From Kurthia massiliensis (GTDB lineage: Bacteria; Bacillota; Bacilli; Bacillales_A; Planococcaceae), in contig NZ_HE611002.1 in NCBI RefSeq assembly GCF_000285555.1, positions 96,075 to 138,846 of the forward strand: a stretch of DNA of 42,772 nucleotides. Reading direction: 5' to 3'. The notes under the pieces were generated by a model, which worked only from the letters and a program-made list of their open reading frames with translations, did not search any database and was not told where the DNA came from. Shown here one piece after another: positions 7,579 to 16,732 of the stretch. How positions within the stretch are numbered: the stretch's first letter is position 1; each line of letters opens with the position of its first letter. Made by a program: the position numbers and the translations under genes.

Positions 7579-8367
7579 TTAAACGAGCACGAGTGGCGTC
7601 GGATTTTCGGCATCTGTATCGTGTAAGTGTAAAAACTCACCTGGTCGAATACCGCATGATTCCAACGTTTGTGACACGCTCATGCGTGCGAGCTCTTTCA
7701 TATTGTTATCTTTACTTAAATGCGCTAAATAAATTTGCGTTTGCTTCTCAGCGACGACTTCACTCATCGCGACAGCCGCATCTTCATTGCTGACGTGACC
7801 GACGTCGCTTAAAATACGACGTTTAATTTTCCAAGGGTACGGTCCCATTTGCAACATGCCAACATCATGATTACTTTCAAAAACGTAAGCATCTGCAGCG
7901 GCAATCGTCCCTTTCATACGATCACTGACGTAGCCCGTATCAGTCATGACAACGAGTTTACGACCATCTTCATGGAATGTGTAAAACATTGGCTCTGCGG
8001 CGTCGTGTGACACGCCAAACGATTGAATGTCGAGTGAACCGAATGATTTCACTTCATCCATCTTCCATTCAAAGCGTTGTTCAAGTGGCACGTTGCCAAT
8101 TAGAGGATTCATCGCGTCCCATGTTTTAGCATTAGCGTAAATCGGGATATTGTATTTACGTGCAAGGACACCAACACCCTTAATATGATCTGAGTGCTCA
8201 TGCGTCACTAAAATACCATCTAGTTGTTTCGCCTCTCGATCAATTTGTTTGAATAACGCATCCATCTTTTTGCCGGTTAATCCCGCATCGACGATAAATG
8301 CATGTTGGCCATTTTCAACGTAAATTGAATTGCCCGTACTTCCACTTGCTAAAACACTAAACTTCAT
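7579..8367 (-). CDS. walJ: WalJ, metallo-beta-lactamase-fold hydrolase of the wal operon
   Basis: A 262-residue cytoplasmic MBL-fold protein. The metal-binding motif HEHSDH is at residues 56-61, with further ligands H120 in [10 protein letters not shown]142 in MTDTGY and a late His. It is the fifth gene of walRKHIJ. The family (YycJ) is reported to have 5' to 3' exonuclease activity and is linked to mismatch-type DNA repair and to coordination of division with replication; its direct substrate in the Wal system is unsettled. The ATG at 8367 has AAGGAG 10 bases upstream, at the end of walI; the gap between the genes is 12 bases. Confidence 0.95.
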   Translation of the reverse strand: MKFSVLASGSTGNSIYVENGQHAFIVDAGLTGKKMDALFKQIDREAKQLDGILVTHEHSDHIKGVGVLARKYNIPIYANAKTWDAMNPLIGNVPLEQRFEWKMDEVKSFGSLDIQSFGVSHDAAEPMFYTFHEDGRKLVVMTDTGYVSDRMKGTIAAADAYVFESNHDVGMLQMGPYPWKIKRRILSDVGHVSNEDAAVAMSEVVAEKQTQIYLAHLSKDNNMKELARMSVSQTLESCGIRPGEFLHLHDTDAENPTPLVLV

Positions 8368-8379
8368 CGCTCTAACTCC

Positions 8380-9216
8380 TTAATCACGTTCAATTTGTTT
8401 TTTATTGTCCTGCATGTCGATGTACTGACCATCGACGGCGTTCGCATTGACAAATAAATCGACTTCTTTCATTTTACCATCTTCTACTTGAACTTCCACA
8501 TGAATACGCCAAGTTGGTGATAATACACGCGTTTCTGTCAGCGGTACGAGCGTTGAATAACCGAGCTCTGCTGATTTTACGTGCGCATACTCTGGTAAAT
8601 AGCCTTTTTCAAATAACGTTTTTACCGCTTGATTCGCACTAATTAACGTATTTTCTTCGCCAAATGTCGTTAAGTTTTTGAACGCAGTTTGGACGTAGCC
8701 TGTCACTTCATTTTCTTCATTCCACATCACTTTAATATACGCACTTTCATTATAGAAAATCGTATGTTTTTGAATCGTTTGGAAGAAAATCGCGATGCGT
8801 TTTTCTTTGTCAATTGAAAACAGTTTATATACCGCTCCATTCGGCGCATACGTTTCAACGAATGTCGATAACGTCGTATTTGTCACTTTTTGAAGTGGAT
8901 ACGGTGTTTTTAACGTACTTTGCAGCGTTAATCCACCGTTCATCGTATAGTTGAACGTTTGCGTATCGGTAAGCCCAACTGTATCCGTCTCATCGAATGT
9001 TTTCGTCTTCCCAGAAATATAAGCGATTTCTTTGACGTCCGTTGGCAATGGATCGACTTTAATATGTGATGCTTTTAATTCATCTTCAATGTTCGTCTGA
9101 CCGAGCACTTCTACTTTTTTTCCTTCGTTGTAGCTATTCACATACATCGAATATAAAAAGACATTTAAAATCGAAAAGACGATAATGAAAATTGTCTTCG
9201 TTTTATTCCAATCCAT
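8380..9216 (-). CDS. walI: WalI (YycI), regulator of the WalK kinase
   Basis: A 278-residue bitopic membrane protein: one N-terminal helix (about residues 8-27, IFIIVFSILNVFLYSMYV) and a large extracytoplasmic domain of the YycI fold, with GYLPEYAHVKSAELGYSTLVPL and TWRIHVEVQ near the end. In B. subtilis WalI and WalH interact through their membrane helices with WalK and restrain it. Its ATG overlaps the walH stop by one base (TAATG), so the two are translationally coupled, in keeping with a fixed ratio in the complex. Confidence 0.92.
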   Translation of the reverse strand: MDWNKTKTIFIIVFSILNVFLYSMYVNSYNEGKKVEVLGQTNIEDELKASHIKVDPLPTDVKEIAYISGKTKTFDETDTVGLTDTQTFNYTMNGGLTLQSTLKTPYPLQKVTNTTLSTFVETYAPNGAVYKLFSIDKEKRIAIFFQTIQKHTIFYNESAYIKVMWNEENEVTGYVQTAFKNLTTFGEENTLISANQAVKTLFEKGYLPEYAHVKSAELGYSTLVPLTETRVLSPTWRIHVEVQVEDGKMKEVDLFVNANAVDGQYIDMQDNKKQIERD

Positions 9217-10589
9217 TACAGTCCACCTCCCGCCATCGCAACTTCAGGTGCTACAGTCATCCACGTATCACCGATTTTATAAAACCATGTCGGTTCTAAT
9301 GTGAAAACAACAGTTGAGCTATCATCACGAGGTTTAAAGGACATGCTGTAGCCAAGGCGTAAGTCTTCAATTTTCATATGTGGTACTTCTTTATCGAGTA
9401 CGAGCATCGTGTAAACTTGTTGTGCCGTTTTTAATTTCACAGGCTTGCTACTTTCATCCGCCGGCAAGTTTTCTAGTTGATAGTATGGTCGACTATAGCG
9501 TGAAATCATGCCGTTCGCAATTTTGACATCAAGCGTTGTCGATGTCGTTTGCGTCGATGCTTCGACTGGAAGACCGGACATGAATAATTTATAAACGACT
9601 TTTTGGTCGCTATAATTTACGCTTTCGTAACGATAATCGTTCGTGAACGCACCATGCTCATTTAAAAAGCCAAGTGTAACGTCGATTAAATGTGATTTTG
9701 AAATATGTTCATCACTTTCACTGACGATATTCGAGAAGTTCAGCGTATATTGATTGCTGTAAACAGTCATGACAGAACGGTCATCTGAATATTTATCGAT
9801 ACCCGTTGCTTCATCTTGACTCGTTTTTACGATTTTCGGGTTCGTAAACAATGCATTTTTAAATGCTGTCACTTTACCGTCAACGTTGCGTGAGAAGTAT
9901 TGCTGTTTCGTTAGTGTTGGTTTTGCTTTCGGTACATATAGTTTACGTGACGCTTCCGTTTCTAATACGATATAGCGATCGAATTTTTTCATCGTGCTTA
10001 ACGCATGTTTGATGAAACGTTGCGGTTGTTTCACATGTAACTTTCCACTATATAATTCATTTGTTTCTGGCGCTGAGAAATAAACGTCGATTTCGTTATC
10101 GTTTATTTCATCTTCACTTAACGGTTTTAATAAAATCGTGATTTGTGAAAACTCTATGCCAGATACTTTTTTATTCACAGTCGGTAATACGCTTTGGAAA
10201 ATAGCCATCGGCACGTCATCTGAAAATTGTAGCGTCAGCGTATCATGAGAAGCCATGAGCTCCGACATTTTATCGTAAGACAGCTTTTCACTTACTAATG
10301 TTAAGTCAGACACTTGCGACTGTTTTAACATACTATAGAGCGCATCTATATCGTTCGGGTCAGTTGTACCACGGAAAGTGTCATTGATATGTCCAATAAG
10401 CTTATACGGCTTCACAGCTTGCGAAATCGTATGCTTATCGTCAATTTGAACGTTCATCAGTTTCGTTCGATCGATAACTTCATATTTCGGACTGTATGAC
10501 CAAATCGAAAACGTCAGCGTAATACTGAGCAACACTAAAATAATTAACACGACAGTTTTAATGCTTTCAATATATTTCATCAAGCCCAT
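9216..10589 (-). CDS. walH: WalH (YycH), regulator of the WalK kinase
   Basis: A 457-residue bitopic protein with a membrane helix at about 12-32 (TVVLIILVLLSITLTFSIWSY) and a long extracytoplasmic part of the YycH family, ending in TVVFTLEPTWFYKIGDTWMTV. Together with WalI it forms a membrane complex that damps the WalK kinase in B. subtilis (in Staphylococcus aureus it stimulates). The start overlaps the walK stop by 10 bases; the ribosome site lies in the acid-rich 3' end of walK. Direction of control in this organism cannot be read from sequence. Confidence 0.93.
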   Translation of the reverse strand: MGLMKYIESIKTVVLIILVLLSITLTFSIWSYSPKYEVIDRTKLMNVQIDDKHTISQAVKPYKLIGHINDTFRGTTDPNDIDALYSMLKQSQVSDLTLVSEKLSYDKMSELMASHDTLTLQFSDDVPMAIFQSVLPTVNKKVSGIEFSQITILLKPLSEDEINDNEIDVYFSAPETNELYSGKLHVKQPQRFIKHALSTMKKFDRYIVLETEASRKLYVPKAKPTLTKQQYFSRNVDGKVTAFKNALFTNPKIVKTSQDEATGIDKYSDDRSVMTVYSNQYTLNFSNIVSESDEHISKSHLIDVTLGFLNEHGAFTNDYRYESVNYSDQKVVYKLFMSGLPVEASTQTTSTTLDVKIANGMISRYSRPYYQLENLPADESSKPVKLKTAQQVYTMLVLDKEVPHMKIEDLRLGYSMSFKPRDDSSTVVFTLEPTWFYKIGDTWMTVAPEVAMAGGGL

Positions 10590-12406
10590 TCATCCTCCTC
10601 ATCATCTAAATCATAAGGCAATGTGAAGAAGACCGATGTTCCTTTTCCTTCGATACTTTCCGCCCAAATTTTCCCGTTATGCGCGATAATCATTTCACGA
10701 GAAATGGCGAGACCAAGTCCGGTACCACCCATTGAACGCGCGCGAGCACGGTCAACACGATAGAAGCGGTCGAAAATACGATCGACTTGTTCTTTCGGTA
10801 TCCCCATCCCCGTATCTTTAATTTCAACGAGTAGTTCGCCATCATTAGCCGTTACCGTAAAGCGGATGCTACCGCCATCTGGTGAATACTTTTGCGCATT
10901 CGAAATGATGTTGTCGATAACTTGTGTAATTTTATCAGTATCGATTTCCACATATAATGGCGTCGTTGGTAATTCGCGAATGAACGCAATTTCTTTCGAT
11001 TTTGCCATTTCAAAGCGGTCGATAATGCGATTGAAAAACTTCACAAAATCAACGAAGTCTGTATTAAGTTCGTATTCGCGACTATCCATACGAGACAATT
11101 GCAGTAAATCCGTCACGAGACGAATCATACGCTCCGTCTCAGTAGACGCGACACTTAAAAATTGATTGGCAAGCGCTGGTTCGTTAATCGCACCGTCTGC
11201 AAGCGCTTCTAAATAGCTGCGCATCGTCGTCAGTGGTGTACGAAGCTCATGCGATACGTTCGATACGAAATCGCGGCGCTCCATTTCGATTTTTTCTTGT
11301 TCGGTAATGTCGTGCAAAACGGTAATTAAACCGTTGACGAAGCCTGTCTCCTTCTGAATGACAGAGAACGTTGCACGCCAAATATAGGGCTGTTCATACG
11401 TACTGAAATCTAAGTTAACGGATTCTTGCATATGAATGAGGTCTTCAAACGTATACTGTTCATCTAATCCTAGAACTGTCGTTAATGAACGTCCCATTAA
11501 TTCGTTTTGTTCACTATTTAATAATTTTTGTGCTGGGTCATTAATTAAAATGATACGGCCTTTACGGTCTGTCGCGATCACGCCATCGGTCATATTCGTT
11601 AATACCGATGCGAGTTTACGACGTTCCCCTTCTGTCGTCGACTGTGCTTCTTGTAGTCGATTCGTCAAATGGTTAAACGCCACAGCGAGTTGGCCAATTT
11701 CATCATCACCGTACACTTTTACTTTGCGCGAATAGTTACCTTTCGCCATCGCCTGTGCTTGGCGGCGCATGTCAGAAATTGGCTTCGTAATCGTTTTCGA
11801 GATGAAAATACCGAGCACCATCGTAATAAATAGCGCCAGTGCGGTACCGCCCGCTAAAATTTTATTAATCGTATTCATTTGGTCGAATACAGCTTCAATA
11901 TTCGCTTGCACGTAAAGCGTACCGATTACTTTGCCGCCTGATTGAATCGGCTTCGCAACAACCCATACGCGTTTACCTGTTTGCTTGTTGAGCGCGATTT
12001 TCACCGCCTGCGTTGCCGAGTTTAATGCGGATTGTACGATGGCATCGCTCGACCGCTGCCCAACGCTCGATTGATTGTTTTCATCGCTCGTCGCTAAAAT
12101 GCGTGAGTGTGAACTAATGACTTGTACTTCAGCAATGTCATCTGAAGACAAGCCGTTAATAATGTTATGCAAATTTTCTTCGAGCTTCGTTTCATCTTCA
12201 TTCTGCCCTTTATTCATCTCTTCTTTAACACTAAACTCGACAATTTTTAACCGATCTAAAATTGATGTTTCAAAGTTTGTTTTCAATGTCGCTTCTAGTT
12301 TATTCGCAAAGTAGAGACCCATAATTTGCATTGCAATGATAATTAAAAGCATATAAATCAGTACAAGTTTCATTTGCACTGATTTATAGAATCTCACTTT
12401 TTGCAT
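10580..12406 (-). CDS. walK: WalK (YycG), essential cell-wall sensor histidine kinase
   Basis: 608 residues, close to the 611 of B. subtilis. Order: TM1 (about 13-33), extracytoplasmic PAS-like domain (35-182), TM2 (184-204), HAMP (205-257), cytoplasmic PAS (265-370), HisKA with phospho-acceptor H386 in FVSNVSHELRTPL, and the ATPase domain with N503 (N box), DTGMGI at 531-536 and GTGLGL at 561-566. It phosphorylates WalR and tunes autolysin and wall-synthesis genes to wall state. It follows walR by 6 bases. All catalytic boxes are intact. Confidence 0.97.
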   Translation of the reverse strand: MQKVRFYKSVQMKLVLIYMLLIIIAMQIMGLYFANKLEATLKTNFETSILDRLKIVEFSVKEEMNKGQNEDETKLEENLHNIINGLSSDDIAEVQVISSHSRILATSDENNQSSVGQRSSDAIVQSALNSATQAVKIALNKQTGKRVWVVAKPIQSGGKVIGTLYVQANIEAVFDQMNTINKILAGGTALALFITMVLGIFISKTITKPISDMRRQAQAMAKGNYSRKVKVYGDDEIGQLAVAFNHLTNRLQEAQSTTEGERRKLASVLTNMTDGVIATDRKGRIILINDPAQKLLNSEQNELMGRSLTTVLGLDEQYTFEDLIHMQESVNLDFSTYEQPYIWRATFSVIQKETGFVNGLITVLHDITEQEKIEMERRDFVSNVSHELRTPLTTMRSYLEALADGAINEPALANQFLSVASTETERMIRLVTDLLQLSRMDSREYELNTDFVDFVKFFNRIIDRFEMAKSKEIAFIRELPTTPLYVEIDTDKITQVIDNIISNAQKYSPDGGSIRFTVTANDGELLVEIKDTGMGIPKEQVDRIFDRFYRVDRARARSMGGTGLGLAISREMIIAHNGKIWAESIEGKGTSVFFTLPYDLDDEEDEWA

Positions 12407-12412
12407 TGGCTC

Positions 12413-13123
12413 CTACTCCTGTTCAGGGTTTCTTAAATAGTAACCGACGCCACGACGTGTGACGATCCATGCTGGGTGACTTGGGTTATCTTCAATTTTT
12501 TCACGCAGGCGACGAATCGTTACGTCGACTGTACGTACGTCACCGAAGTAGTCGTAGCCCCATACTGTTTGTAATAAATGTTCGCGTGTCATTACTTGGC
12601 CGATGTGGCGCGCTAAATAATGTAGCAGCTCAAACTCACGGTGTGTCAACTCAATCGTTTCGTCGCGTTTTAGTACTAAGTACGCGTCTGGTTGAATCGT
12701 TAATGAGCCAACAACGATATCGTTACTTTCTTCGACTTCTTCTTCCGGTTGTGCCACTGTTTGGTGACGGCGCATATTCGCTTTTACACGCGCGATTAAT
12801 TCACGTGTACTGAATGGTTTCGTCACGTAGTCATCGGCGCCAAGTTCTAAACCTAGCACTTTATCAATTTCTGAATCTTTCGCTGTCAGCATAATAATTG
12901 GAATATCGTATTTTTTACGTACCTCACGACATACTTCCATACCGTCGCGTTTCGGTAACATAATATCTAATAGCATTAAATCTGGTTGTACTTCTTCTAC
13001 TTTCTCTAATGCTTCTTCCCCGTCGTATGCACATACGACTTTGTAGCCTTCTTTAATTAAGTTAAATTGTAAAATATCTGCAATCGGTTTTTCGTCATCT
13101 ACGACTAAAATTGTTTTTTCCAA
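12413..13123 (-). CDS. walR: WalR (YycF), response regulator of wall homeostasis
   Basis: A 236-residue OmpR/PhoB-type regulator. The receiver domain (1-~118) has the acidic pair D9-D10, the phospho-acceptor D53 in [11 protein letters not shown], the switch Thr in MLTAKD and the Lys in VTKPFS. The winged-helix DNA-binding domain (about 135-232) ends in [34 protein letters not shown]. The start is the TTG at 13123, seven bases after AAAGGAAG; it gives an N-terminus [18 protein letters not shown] aligned with B. subtilis WalR. The TTG at 13141, six codons upstream, is too close to the same site to be served by it. First gene of the walRKHIJ operon. Confidence 0.97.
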   Translation of the reverse strand: MEKTILVVDDEKPIADILQFNLIKEGYKVVCAYDGEEALEKVEEVQPDLMLLDIMLPKRDGMEVCREVRKKYDIPIIMLTAKDSEIDKVLGLELGADDYVTKPFSTRELIARVKANMRRHQTVAQPEEEVEESNDIVVGSLTIQPDAYLVLKRDETIELTHREFELLHYLARHIGQVMTREHLLQTVWGYDYFGDVRTVDVTIRRLREKIEDNPSHPAWIVTRRGVGYYLRNPEQE

Positions 13124-13256
13124 ATGAATTCTTCCTTTCAAAATGTGATTCTATATTAAACGATTGTTCATAATTTTAATAGGAATGACTAAAGATTCCA
13201 TTCCTCTATTTTAACGTATCATAAAATTTGAAGCTAGTTTACTGATTTTACATAGT

Positions 13257-13273
13257 TGTAACGTACTTGATAA
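13257..13273 (+). promoter_or_regulatory. Possible WalR binding repeat upstream of walR
   Basis: TGTAAC-N5-TGATAA resembles the WalR direct repeat TGTWAH-N5-TGTWAH with one mismatch. It lies about 130 bp upstream of the walR start and reads on the opposite strand. Weak. Confidence 0.25.
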
Positions 13274-13303
13274 AGAAGTATCAGTTAAAAGACATTTATG
13301 ACA

Positions 13304-13340
13304 TAAAAAAGCACCCGCCTTTGCCGAGCGGGTGCTTTTT
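13304..13340 (-). terminator. Terminator of purA
   Basis: Perfect GCACCCGC / GCGGGTGC stem (13311-13318, 13328-13335) flanked by A and T tracts. It lies about 130 bases after the purA stop and would also insulate walR. Confidence 0.8.
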
Positions 13341-13472
13341 CTGCAATTATTTTGTACGTTATTGAAACGCTCTCTACTCGTAAAAGTAGTGGAGCAATAG
13401 TACCTATTTCAGTCTTACTTATACTTCGATAATAGAGGAAATTTTAAACAATTGCAATATTTAAAATGTCGA

Positions 13473-14762
13473 TTAGTTATCCCAAACGTTTACTAATACG
13501 TTTGTTTGGTCACGGTCTGGACCTACTGAGAATGTAGCGATTTCGATACCAGTTAATTCACTTACGCGTTTCACGTAGTTACGAGCGTTTTCTGGAAGAT
13601 CTTCTAAGCGACGTACGCCTGTAATATCTTCTTCCCAACCAGGAAGTTCTTCGTAGATTGGTTTACATTGTTCAATGATGTGAAGATTTGCAGGGTATTC
13701 TGTGATACGTTCACCGTTGTAATCATATGCTACACAGATTTTAACTGTATCAAGACCTGTTAATACATCGATTGAGTTAAGTGCTAAATCTGTAATACCA
13801 GAAACACGACGAGAGTGACGTACAACTACTGAGTCAAACCAACCAACACGGCGTGGACGACCAGTTGTTGTACCATATTCGCGACCTACTTCACGGATTT
13901 GGTGACCTACTTCGTCAAATAATTCTGTTGGGAATGGGCCATCACCTACACGAGAAGTGTATGCTTTTGATACACCGATTACGCGTGTAACAGCTGAAGG
14001 TCCGATACCAGTACCAGTTGTAACACCACCCGCTACTGGGTTAGAAGATGTTACGTATGGGTAAGTACCGTGGTCAACGTCTAATAATACGCCTTGTGCG
14101 CCTTCGAATAATACTTTGCCGCCTTCGTCGATGACGTCGTTTAATACTTTAGAAGTATCTGTTACATATTTTGCAATTTCTTGGCCGTAAGCGTAGAATT
14201 TTTCGAAAATGTCGTCGAATTTTAAGCCTTCTACTTCATAGAATTTTGTGAATAGACGGTTTTTCATTTCTAAGTTAGAACGTAATTTTTGTTCGAAAAC
14301 ATCTTTGTCTAAAAGATCTGCAACACGGATACCAATACGTTGTACTTTATCTGTGTAACATGGACCGATACCTTTACATGTTGTACCGATTTTAGCGTCG
14401 CCACGAGATTCTTCATCTACTTTATCTTGGTAAACATGGTAAGGAAGGATTACGTGTGCACGGTTAGAGATACGTAGGTTAGAAGTATCGATACCGCGGT
14501 CTTGTAAACCTTTTAGTTCTTTTACTAAAGATTCTGGGTTGATAACCATACCGTTACCCATTACTGAAGTTTTATCGCTATAGAAAATACCTGATGGGAT
14601 CAAGTGTAATTTATAAGTTTCGCCTTCGAATTGAATTGTGTGTCCAGCATTGTCGCCACCTGAGTAACGTGCAATCGCGTCTGCTTGTTTAGATAGGAAG
14701 TCGGTAATTTTACCTTTACCTTCATCTCCCCATTGTGTTCCTACTACTACAACTGATGTCAT
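13473..14762 (-). CDS. purA: Adenylosuccinate synthetase
   Basis: 429 residues. It joins IMP and aspartate with GTP hydrolysis to give adenylosuccinate, the first committed step to [11 protein letters not shown] at 11-18 is the P-loop carrying the catalytic Asp and Lys region, and [15 protein letters not shown] and [24 protein letters not shown] are family signatures; the C-terminal [10 protein letters not shown] binds GTP. The start has GGAGGTG 8 bases before the ATG. It stands alone between dnaB and walR as in B. subtilis, with its own promoter at 14816-14844. A hairpin (TCAGG-CA / TTGCCTGA, about 14779-14802) sits in the 5' leader just before the ribosome site. Confidence 0.98.
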   Translation of the reverse strand: MTSVVVVGTQWGDEGKGKITDFLSKQADAIARYSGGDNAGHTIQFEGETYKLHLIPSGIFYSDKTSVMGNGMVINPESLVKELKGLQDRGIDTSNLRISNRAHVILPYHVYQDKVDEESRGDAKIGTTCKGIGPCYTDKVQRIGIRVADLLDKDVFEQKLRSNLEMKNRLFTKFYEVEGLKFDDIFEKFYAYGQEIAKYVTDTSKVLNDVIDEGGKVLFEGAQGVLLDVDHGTYPYVTSSNPVAGGVTTGTGIGPSAVTRVIGVSKAYTSRVGDGPFPTELFDEVGHQIREVGREYGTTTGRPRRVGWFDSVVVRHSRRVSGITDLALNSIDVLTGLDTVKICVAYDYNGERITEYPANLHIIEQCKPIYEELPGWEEDITGVRRLEDLPENARNYVKRVSELTGIEIATFSVGPDRDQTNVLVNVWDN

Positions 14763-14815
14763 TTAATCAGCACCTCCGTCAGGCAATTCATATATGCCCT
14801 GATTCAAACAGACTT

Positions 14816-14844
14816 ATTGTACCAACCAAAATGGTAATAGTCAA
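14816..14844 (-). promoter_or_regulatory. Sigma-A type promoter of purA
   Basis: On the minus strand TTGACT (14844-14839), 17 bp, then TACAAT (14821-14816), about 55 bp before the purA ATG. I saw no clear PurBox pair around it. Confidence 0.75.
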
Positions 14845-14855
14845 CCAAATTCATC

Positions 14856-14903
14856 AAAAAACACGAACAAGTTGCTGAGGTCAGACAACAATGTTCGTGT
14901 TTT
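14856..14903 (-). terminator. Terminator of the yybS-gdpP-rplI-dnaB operon
   Basis: Stem ACACGAACA / TGTTCGTGT extended by an inner GTTG / CAAC stem, followed by T on the minus strand, just after the dnaB stop. Confidence 0.85.
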
Positions 14904-14917
14904 ACATCAAATTTTTA

Positions 14918-16267
14918 TTAATATGCTTGTGGTGCTTGCTGTGACCAGTCGACACTCACAAACTTATTAAATTCCTTTTTGAATGCAAGTTTAACGGTAT
15001 CCGTCGGGCCGTTACGTTGTTTTGCGACGATAATTTCAATCGTGTTCGCATCTTCTGTTTCTTTATCGTAGTAGTCTTCACGATAAAGGAACGCAACGAT
15101 ATCGGCATCTTGCTCGATCGAACCAGATTCACGTAAGTCACTCATCATCGGACGCTTATCTTGACGTTGTTCAACGCCACGTGATAATTGCGACAGTGCA
15201 ATGACTGGTACTTCTAGTTCACGAGCAAGCCCTTTTAATGCACGAGAAATATCCGATACTTCTTGTTGACGGTTTTGACCAGATTTCCCTGGCCCTTGGA
15301 TCAATTGAAGGTAATCGATTAAAATCATGCCAAGGCCATGCTCTTGTTTAAGACGACGACATTTTGCGCGAATATCATTTACACGAATACCGGCAGAATC
15401 ATCAATGTAAATGCCTGCACGTGACAGCGTTCCCATCGCAAGCGTTAACTTGCTCCAGTCTTCTGTCGTCAGTGCACCTGTACGTAATACTTGCGCGTCG
15501 ATATTGCCTTCCGCACAAAGCATACGCATGACAAGTTGTTCAGCGCCCATCTCCAGTGAGAAGATGGCGACGTTTTCGTCCGTTTTCGTGCCGACCGCTT
15601 GTGCGACGTTTAACGCGAAAGCCGTTTTACCGACAGATGGACGAGCTGCAACGATAATTAAATCACCACGTTGGAAGCCTGCTGTTAAGCGGTCTAAATC
15701 GCGGAAGCCCGTTGGAATGCCTGTGACATCACCTTTACGGTTTTGCAATTGTTCAACGTGGTCATACGTTTCGACTAAAACACCTTTAATATGTTTAAAG
15801 TCGCTCGAATTTTTGCGCGACGCTACTTCCATGATTTGCTTTTCAGCTTCGCCGAGTAACTCAGCAACTTCATCTTCACGCGTATAGCCATCTTCAACGA
15901 TTTTTGTAGCGGTACGGATTAAGCGACGTAGCACCGATTTTTCCGCAACGATATTCGCATAAAAAGTGACATTCGCTGCAGTCGGTACGGCGCTCGCAAT
16001 TTCCGTAATGTACGTAATACCACCGACATCGTCGAGCAGATTTTTATTCGCTAGCTCTTCAGCTACCGTAATCGTATCAATCGCTTTACGCTGATCATTT
16101 AACGTCTGCATCGTTTCAAAGATGATTTTATGTGCAGAATGATAAAAGTCTTCTGGCACTAATACCTCTGATGCCGTCACAAGTGCTTGTGGCTCTAAGA
16201 AAATAGCCCCGATAACGGATTGCTCCGCCTCTTGGTTATGAGGCATGACGCGGTCCATTTCGTTCAT
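14918..16267 (-). CDS. dnaB: Replicative DNA helicase (DnaB; DnaC in B. subtilis)
   Basis: 449 residues. This hexameric 5'-3' helicase unwinds DNA at the fork and recruits primase. The N-terminal primase-binding domain is at about 8-110 (HNQEAEQSVIGAIF start), then a linker helix, then the RecA-like domain: Walker A ARPSVGKTA at 208-216, Walker B ILIDYLQLI, an arginine-finger region and DADIVAFLYREDYY near the C-terminus. AAGGAG lies 8 bases before the ATG. It is the last gene of an operon with rplI (15-base gap) and gdpP. It is full length, with no intein. Confidence 0.97.
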   Translation of the reverse strand: MNEMDRVMPHNQEAEQSVIGAIFLEPQALVTASEVLVPEDFYHSAHKIIFETMQTLNDQRKAIDTITVAEELANKNLLDDVGGITYITEIASAVPTAANVTFYANIVAEKSVLRRLIRTATKIVEDGYTREDEVAELLGEAEKQIMEVASRKNSSDFKHIKGVLVETYDHVEQLQNRKGDVTGIPTGFRDLDRLTAGFQRGDLIIVAARPSVGKTAFALNVAQAVGTKTDENVAIFSLEMGAEQLVMRMLCAEGNIDAQVLRTGALTTEDWSKLTLAMGTLSRAGIYIDDSAGIRVNDIRAKCRRLKQEHGLGMILIDYLQLIQGPGKSGQNRQQEVSDISRALKGLARELEVPVIALSQLSRGVEQRQDKRPMMSDLRESGSIEQDADIVAFLYREDYYDKETEDANTIEIIVAKQRNGPTDTVKLAFKKEFNKFVSVDWSQQAPQAY

Positions 16268-16282
16268 ACGCGATGCTCCTTT

Positions 16283-16732
16283 TTACGCTTCTTCTGCAAC
16301 GTGTACTTTAAGCTCTGCTGTAACTTCGTGGTGTAATTTTACGTTCACTTTTGTTACGCCTAGTGTACGGATCGCATCTTTTAAATCCATTTTACGTTTA
16401 TCGATTTTAATGCCGTGATCCTTTTGCAGTTGTTCAGCGATTTGTTTTGATGTGATTGAACCGAATAAGCGACCGTCTTTACCTGGTTTTGCTTTTAGTT
16501 CAACTGTTAAACCTTCTAGTTTTGTTTTTAAGTTTTTCGCGTCGATTAGCTCTTGTTTTGCAGCTTCTTCAGCGCGTTTATTGTTAGCGCGTAATTTTGC
16601 CATTTCAGCAGGTGTTGCTTCTACGGCTTTCTTTTGTTTTAGTAAAACGTTACGTGCGTATCCGTCAGATACTTCTTTCACTTCACCTTTTTTACCTTTA
16701 CCTTTTACGTCTTCTAAGAAAATAACTTTCAT
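16283..16732 (-). CDS. rplI: Ribosomal protein bL9
   Basis: 149 residues, normal length. The N-terminal domain [36 protein letters not shown] binds 23S rRNA at the L1-stalk base. A long helix (about 42-75) joins it to the C-terminal domain that holds [14 protein letters not shown] and [22 protein letters not shown]. Its ATG overlaps the gdpP stop by one base, so the two are translationally coupled. Confidence 0.98.
   Translation of the reverse strand: MKVIFLEDVKGKGKKGEVKEVSDGYARNVLLKQKKAVEATPAEMAKLRANNKRAEEAAKQELIDAKNLKTKLEGLTVELKAKPGKDGRLFGSITSKQIAEQLQKDHGIKIDKRKMDLKDAIRTLGVTKVNVKLHHEVTAELKVHVAEEA

Larger units (their letters stand above)
13142..13472. other. 331-bp gap between walR and purA
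   Basis: No gene seen. It holds the purA terminator (13304-13340), a possible WalR-type repeat (13257-13273), and a hairpin AGGAATG / CATTCCT (13181-13205) that would sit in the walR leader. I could not place a convincing walR promoter. The stretch 13341-13472 contains only an imperfect stem around GCTC...GAGC near 13370-13394. Confidence 0.5.
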
